A DNA stretch of 9,096 nucleotides from positions 1 through 9,096 of the forward strand of contig MIQB01000078.1 in NCBI GenBank assembly GCA_002890585.1, read 5' to 3'. This document shows, in pieces, positions 6,828-9,096 of the stretch (position 1 is the first letter of the stretch; every line of letters begins with the position of its first letter). The stretch comes from Tannerella sp. oral taxon 808 (GTDB taxonomy: Bacteria; Bacteroidota; Bacteroidia; Bacteroidales; Tannerellaceae). A program made the translations under genes and the position numbers. The notes beneath the pieces are model-generated. The model ran no database searches. It was not told the DNA's origin and worked only from the letters and a program-made list of their open reading frames with translations.

Positions 6828-6834
6828 TTCTCTT

Positions 6835-7398
6835 ATGGACACATTGAATTTCTTCACCACCCTTCGCCCGGGTTGGTTCAACGCATGGATCCCCGCTTGG
6901 GGCATGGTGCTGATCCAGTTCGTGTTTATGGCCCTGCACAGGGAGGGCGGGCGCCGCGCCGTCGACACCTCGTGGTACACCCCCACCGACCGACGCAACG
7001 CCGCCATCAGCAGTGGCCTGCAAATCGCCCTGCTCATCCTCTCCATCTTCGTCCCCCTCAAGAGCGGCGTCTGGCTCACCGTCGGCACCATCGTGTTCGC
7101 CCTCTCGCTCATCGCCTTCATCGCCGCCTTCTTGGCCTATGGCCTGACGCCGCAGGGCCAGACGGTCACGGGCGGCATCTATCGCCTCTCCCGCAACCCG
7201 ATGTACTTCGCCTTCTTCGTCGGCATGATCGGCGCCTGCATCGCCTCCGCCTCCCTCTGGCTGCTGCTCGTGAACATCCCGTTTATGATCTACACCCACC
7301 TCATCGTCCTCGGCGAAGAGCGCTATTGCGAAGCCACCTACGGCGACGAATACCGCAGCTACAAAGCACGCACCCCGCGCTATTTCCTCTTCGCGTAA
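6835..7398 (+). CDS. Isoprenylcysteine/phospholipid methyltransferase-like membrane protein
   Basis: The 187-residue product has the layout of the small membrane methyltransferases of the ICMT/PEMT group, which methylate a substrate at the membrane using S-adenosylmethionine. Hydrophobic segments lie at about residues 18-34, 58-75, 79-102 and 122-157. The C-terminal signature is present: GIYRLSRNPMY (114-124), then EERYCEATYGDEYRSYKARTPRY (161-183 region), with Glu161/Glu162 and Tyr173/Tyr176. The motif usually reads RHP; here it is RNP, a common variation in bacterial members. Bacterial homologues rarely have a known substrate, so neither protein nor lipid methylation can be chosen. A lipid role would fit the neighbouring genes, but the repeat cluster separates it from them. 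The ATG at 6835 follows the leader repeats directly and the family start is close to it. No terminator with a T-run follows; AT-rich repeats do. Confidence 0.8.
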   Translation: MDTLNFFTTLRPGWFNAWIPAWGMVLIQFVFMALHREGGRRAVDTSWYTPTDRRNAAISSGLQIALLILSIFVPLKSGVWLTVGTIVFALSLIAFIAAFLAYGLTPQGQTVTGGIYRLSRNPMYFAFFVGMIGACIASASLWLLLVNIPFMIYTHLIVLGEERYCEATYGDEYRSYKARTPRYFLFA

Positions 7399-7410
7399 TT
7401 CCCTACGTAT

Positions 7411-7512
7411 AAGGGACAATGATTAATTATCAATGATCAATGATTACCCCCAGAGAGACACGGCAGAATGGCTCCACCCTATCATTAATCACTAATCATT
7501 AATAATTGACCA
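7411..7512. repeat. AT-rich imperfect inverted repeat
   Basis: Between the methyltransferase and the HU-like gene the base composition drops sharply. The arm at 7420-7446, built from ATGATTA/ATCAATGATCA words, is an imperfect complement of 7486-7512, built from TAATCA/AATCATTAATAA words. The most clearly paired stretch is TTATCAATGAT against ATCATTAATAA, with some mismatches. The arms enclose a GC-richer centre of about 40 bp (7447-7485). It could fold as a terminator-like structure, or bind an AT-preferring protein such as an HU homologue. No gene is supported here. Confidence 0.55.
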
Positions 7513-7548
7513 CTACTTATCATTTAACCACAACCCCCCCACCCCACT

Positions 7549-8286
7549 ATGAACGAAGCCAAACATCAAATCGCAGCCCGGCTCTACAACAACCACCTCA
7601 CGGCCGACCCCCACGACCTCCTTGCGCGTGTCGACACAGAGACCACCCTCTCCGTTGACGACATCTGCCACGCCGCCGTCACGCGCGGAGGCGCCGACGT
7701 CTCCGAAGACACCCTCCGCTACTGCGCGCACATCTTCCTCAACGAGATGGGCTACCAGCTCTGCGACGGCTTTGCCGTCAACGCCGATAGCTGGTTCCGA
7801 GCCACACCGCACATCCGCGGCGCCTTCCACTACGCCCACGAGCCCTTCGACCCACAGCGACACCGGCTCCTCATCCAGCTCACCCAAGGGAACCGCATGC
7901 GGCGCGCCCTGGATCATGTCGACGTCCGCATACTCGGACCCGCCGACGCCACGCCATACATCGACCGCGTCACCGACTGCAAGACCCACACCGTAAACGG
8001 CCGCCTCACCCCCGGACACATGCTCGACATCACCGGCTCCCGCCTCAAGATCGTCGGCGACCACCCCGACGTGGGCGTCCGCCTCCGCCACCTCGCCACC
8101 GACGCCCTCACGCTCATCCCCCTTGCCGACCTCGCCATCAACCAACCCCGGCACCTCCTACTCCTCATCCCCACCCTCAGCGCCGGCACCTACCGCCTTG
8201 AGCTCACCACGCAGTTCTCCGAAAGCTTCCTGTTGCTCAAAGCGCCCGTCACGACCCTCTTCAAAAGGGATCTGACGGTGGAATAG
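7549..8286 (+). CDS. HU-like DNA-binding domain protein with C-terminal DUF4469 domain
   Basis: The 245-residue product matches the Bacteroidota family annotated as DNA-binding domain-containing/DUF4469 protein. The N-terminal half (about residues 5-120) has the HU/IHF-like layout: NHLTADPHDLLARV (15-28), a predicted helical region (36-70), then FAVNADSWFRATPHIRGAF (75-93) corresponding to the beta-arm part. The C-terminal half (about 130-235) is beta-rich and ends with LLLIPTLSAGTYRLEL (204-219), typical of the DUF4469 fold. No signal peptide or membrane segment is present. The cellular role is unknown; HU-like proteins bend or coat DNA, but a nucleoid role is not shown. Near its end GDHPDV and AINQP fit the domain. 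The ATG follows a C-rich tract without a Shine-Dalgarno sequence. It stands alone between repeat-rich regions. The coding DNA is strongly C-rich at third positions, like its neighbours. Confidence 0.85.
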   Translation: MNEAKHQIAARLYNNHLTADPHDLLARVDTETTLSVDDICHAAVTRGGADVSEDTLRYCAHIFLNEMGYQLCDGFAVNADSWFRATPHIRGAFHYAHEPFDPQRHRLLIQLTQGNRMRRALDHVDVRILGPADATPYIDRVTDCKTHTVNGRLTPGHMLDITGSRLKIVGDHPDVGVRLRHLATDALTLIPLADLAINQPRHLLLLIPTLSAGTYRLELTTQFSESFLLLKAPVTTLFKRDLTVE

Positions 8287-8375
8287 CCAAACAACGGAAG
8301 CGTACGGATGGGGGCACCCCTGAGTCATCGCCAATCAAAAATGGTTTGCGAACACATTTTGGTGTATCAGGCATA

Positions 8376-8601
8376 CGCCCCGGAGGGGCAGATCAACCCA
8401 GCCCAGGGCGTTGCCCTGGGGTTACGGGTGCCAAAAGAAAATCCCCCGCGTTCTGCAATCCTCTCCCCACCCTGCCTCAGCAGGGTGGGGAGAGGATTGC
8501 AGAACGCGGGGCAATGGGGCGGCCTTTCGACCCAGGGTGCCGCTCCGCCCGGGGGGGGCGTCGCTCTACCCTGGGCTGGGTTGATCTGCCCCTCCGGGGC
8601 G
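8376..8601. repeat. Compound inverted repeat with perfect 33-bp outer and 32-bp inner arms
   Basis: The outer arms at 8376-8408 and 8569-8601 are perfect 33-bp complements; each contains the self-complementary GCCCCGGAGGGGC or its complement. Inside them the arms at 8444-8475 and 8480-8511 are perfect 32-bp complements with a loop of only four bases, CTCA (8476-8479). The intervening DNA has smaller hairpins, for example CAGGGC-GTT-GCCCTG near 8404-8418 and CCCAGGGT (8531-8538) pairing with ACCCTGGG (8568-8575). No coding content is credible. It looks like repeat elements inserted or duplicated in inverted orientation, without target-site duplications that I can identify. Confidence 0.95.
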
Positions 8602-8694
8602 CACCAAGCATCCCCCATTTATTCGTGGAATCCTTGCCCCTACCACTGCCCAGGGACGTTCACAAGAGCGAATGATTATTCGTCCCCACCGCCC

Positions 8695-8901
8695 CCGGGG
8701 AACCCGGGGTTTCGTTGGCGGGTTATTGTTCGGCGGCCCGGGGTTTCGCCTTCGGACATTATCCACCACCCGGGGTTTCGCCCCGGGCTATCGTCCGGCG
8801 GCCCTACAGGCCGCGTGGGAGGGGACATCCACCCGGTATAATCATTCAACAACCCAACAATTCAACAACTCAACATGCCTCCCGGCGGCCCTACAGGCCG
8901 C
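8695..8901. repeat. REP-like two-hairpin units, several copies
   Basis: The best unit, 8769-8814, has hairpin 1 CCCGGGG-TTTCG-CCCCGGG, a spacer CTATCGTCCG and hairpin 2 GCGGCC-CTACA-GGCCGC (8798-8814). CCCGGGGTTTCG recurs at 8703-8714 and 8737-8748. The copy at 8703-8739 is degenerate; over GGGTTATTGTTCGGCGGCCC it differs from the intact copy only by three C-to-T changes. A lone second hairpin stands at 8885-8901. The units belong to the same family as those at 6627-6750. Confidence 0.85.
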
Positions 8902-8921
8902 GTGGGGCGGGCACCATCGAT

Positions 8922-8962
8922 CCGGGCTGTAGGCCCGGGGGATGATAGCCCAGGGCGAAGGG
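8922..8962 (-). repeat. Inverted REP-like unit with a changed stem
   Basis: Read on the - strand this unit gives CCCTGGGCTATCATCC followed by the hairpin CCGGGC-CTACA-GCCCGG (8922-8938). The loop CTACA is the same as in the other copies, while several bases of the stem differ, with changes on both sides that keep it fully paired. Hairpin 1 in this copy is weak. It is the only copy in the opposite orientation. Confidence 0.75.
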
Positions 8963-8999
8963 CACACCGGGTACACGTCCCATCCGCCGCGCGTCCCTC

Positions 9000-9074
9000 G
9001 TAGGGGCACCCCTTGTGGGTGCCCTCTGTGGTTTTTCTCCCTGTGGAGAGGGCACCCACAAGGGGTGCCCCTAC
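9000..9074. repeat. Perfect 28-bp inverted repeat
   Basis: The arms 9000-9027 and 9047-9074 are exact complements around a 19-nt centre that contains a run of five T. Each arm is also self-complementary: GGGCACCC-CTTGT-GGGTGCCC in the left arm, and its complement in the right. The outer ends begin with GTAGG. The element may be two copies of one palindrome in inverted orientation; a related palindrome lies at 6776-6802. Confidence 0.95.
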
Positions 9075-9096
9075 AAACGCCCCGCATGTACCTGAG

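Larger units (their letters stand above)
6539..6834. repeat. Intergenic REP-like repeat cluster, non-coding
   Basis: These 296 bp between two genes hold no supportable gene. Two identical 40-bp copies lie at 6627-6666 and 6711-6750, each containing CCCGGGCTATCATCCAG followed by the hairpin GCGGCC-CTACA-GGCCGC (6644-6660 and 6728-6744). Each is preceded by a GC palindrome. The better one is CCCGGGGC-GTC-GCCCCGGG at 6699-6717; the first has decayed (CCCAGGG, T-run, C-run). A direct repeat CCGGGTACATGTTTC flanks the pair at 6555-6569 and 6746-6760. The spacing between copies is 84 bp. Related units recur at 8769-8814, 8885-8901 and, inverted, near 8922-8962. A weak -7-like TATCCTTTG (one base too long) lies at 6761-6769. 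Confidence 0.85.
8287..9096. other. Non-coding, palindrome-rich region to the right edge
   Basis: These 810 bp contain no gene that I can support. Open frames across it encode translated repeats rich in Pro, Gly and Arg and cross the palindromes. Positions 8287-8370 are ordinary unique sequence. 8376-8601 is a compound inverted repeat, 8695-8963 holds two-hairpin repeat units and a short A/C-rich tract with ATTCAACAAC twice (8844-8853, 8860-8869), and 9000-9074 is a long inverted repeat. Large palindromic blocks next to each other suggest a site where mobile palindromes have accumulated. Confidence 0.8.

Noticed and set aside
8444..8511. Intrinsic terminator of the HU-like gene
   Set aside because: The hairpin is far longer than a terminator stem, has no T-run after it and lies over 150 bp from the stop codon.
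8308..8841. Open frame of 177 codons after the HU-like gene
   Set aside because: It runs through perfect palindromes and repeat units, and the product is low-complexity Pro/Gly-rich sequence with no domain.
8842..9087. Open frames on the - strand at the right edge
   Set aside because: They are translations of the inverted repeats at 8885-8962 and 9000-9074.

Overview
The window is a GC-rich piece of a Bacteroidota genome, most likely a member of the Bacteroidales. Three things support this. The last gene encodes an HU-like domain followed by a DUF4469-type domain, an architecture I know only from this phylum. Two upstream regions carry the Bacteroidetes -7 promoter box TAnnTTTG, in both cases as TACTTTTG. 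None of the genes has a clear Shine-Dalgarno sequence. Species and genus cannot be fixed from the sequence alone. All eight genes that I accept lie on the + strand.

Positions 1-393 hold a tandem array with a 41-bp period. Its left copies are diverged, six inner copies are identical, and the last copy is truncated 18 bp before a -7 box. Positions 493-4811 form one tightly packed operon: a sugar-phosphate-type nucleotidyltransferase, an ATP-grasp enzyme, a membrane CDP-alcohol phosphatidyltransferase, a HAD hydrolase and a Fic protein. Three of the four junctions are 4-bp ATGA overlaps and the other is an 11-bp gap. The first four look like a phospholipid head-group pathway: activate a polar alcohol or phosphate, attach it to a lipid, and dephosphorylate the product. 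From memory, close relatives of this set lie in the inositol-lipid locus of Bacteroides thetaiotaomicron, but no myo-inositol-phosphate synthase lies in this window, so the head group is unproven. The Fic gene is an unexpected last member.

Positions 4865-6538 encode an AMP-binding long-chain fatty acid:CoA ligase with its own -7 box, placed so close to the first ATG that either the leader is almost absent or a later ATG is used. Positions 6835-7398 encode a small membrane methyltransferase of the ICMT/PEMT type. Positions 7549-8286 encode the HU-like/DUF4469 protein.

The intergenic DNA at 6539-6834 and all of 8287-9096 is filled with palindromic repeats that are not coding. One family pairs two GC-rich hairpins, the second with a constant CTACA loop and stem changes that preserve pairing. 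Another has the 5' flank GTAGG and a GGGC...GCCC stem. There is also a 226-bp structure with perfect 33-bp outer arms and a perfect 32-bp inner hairpin, and a perfect 28-bp inverted repeat close to the right edge. These resemble REP/BIME or MITE-like elements. No transposase, tRNA, rRNA or CRISPR array is visible.
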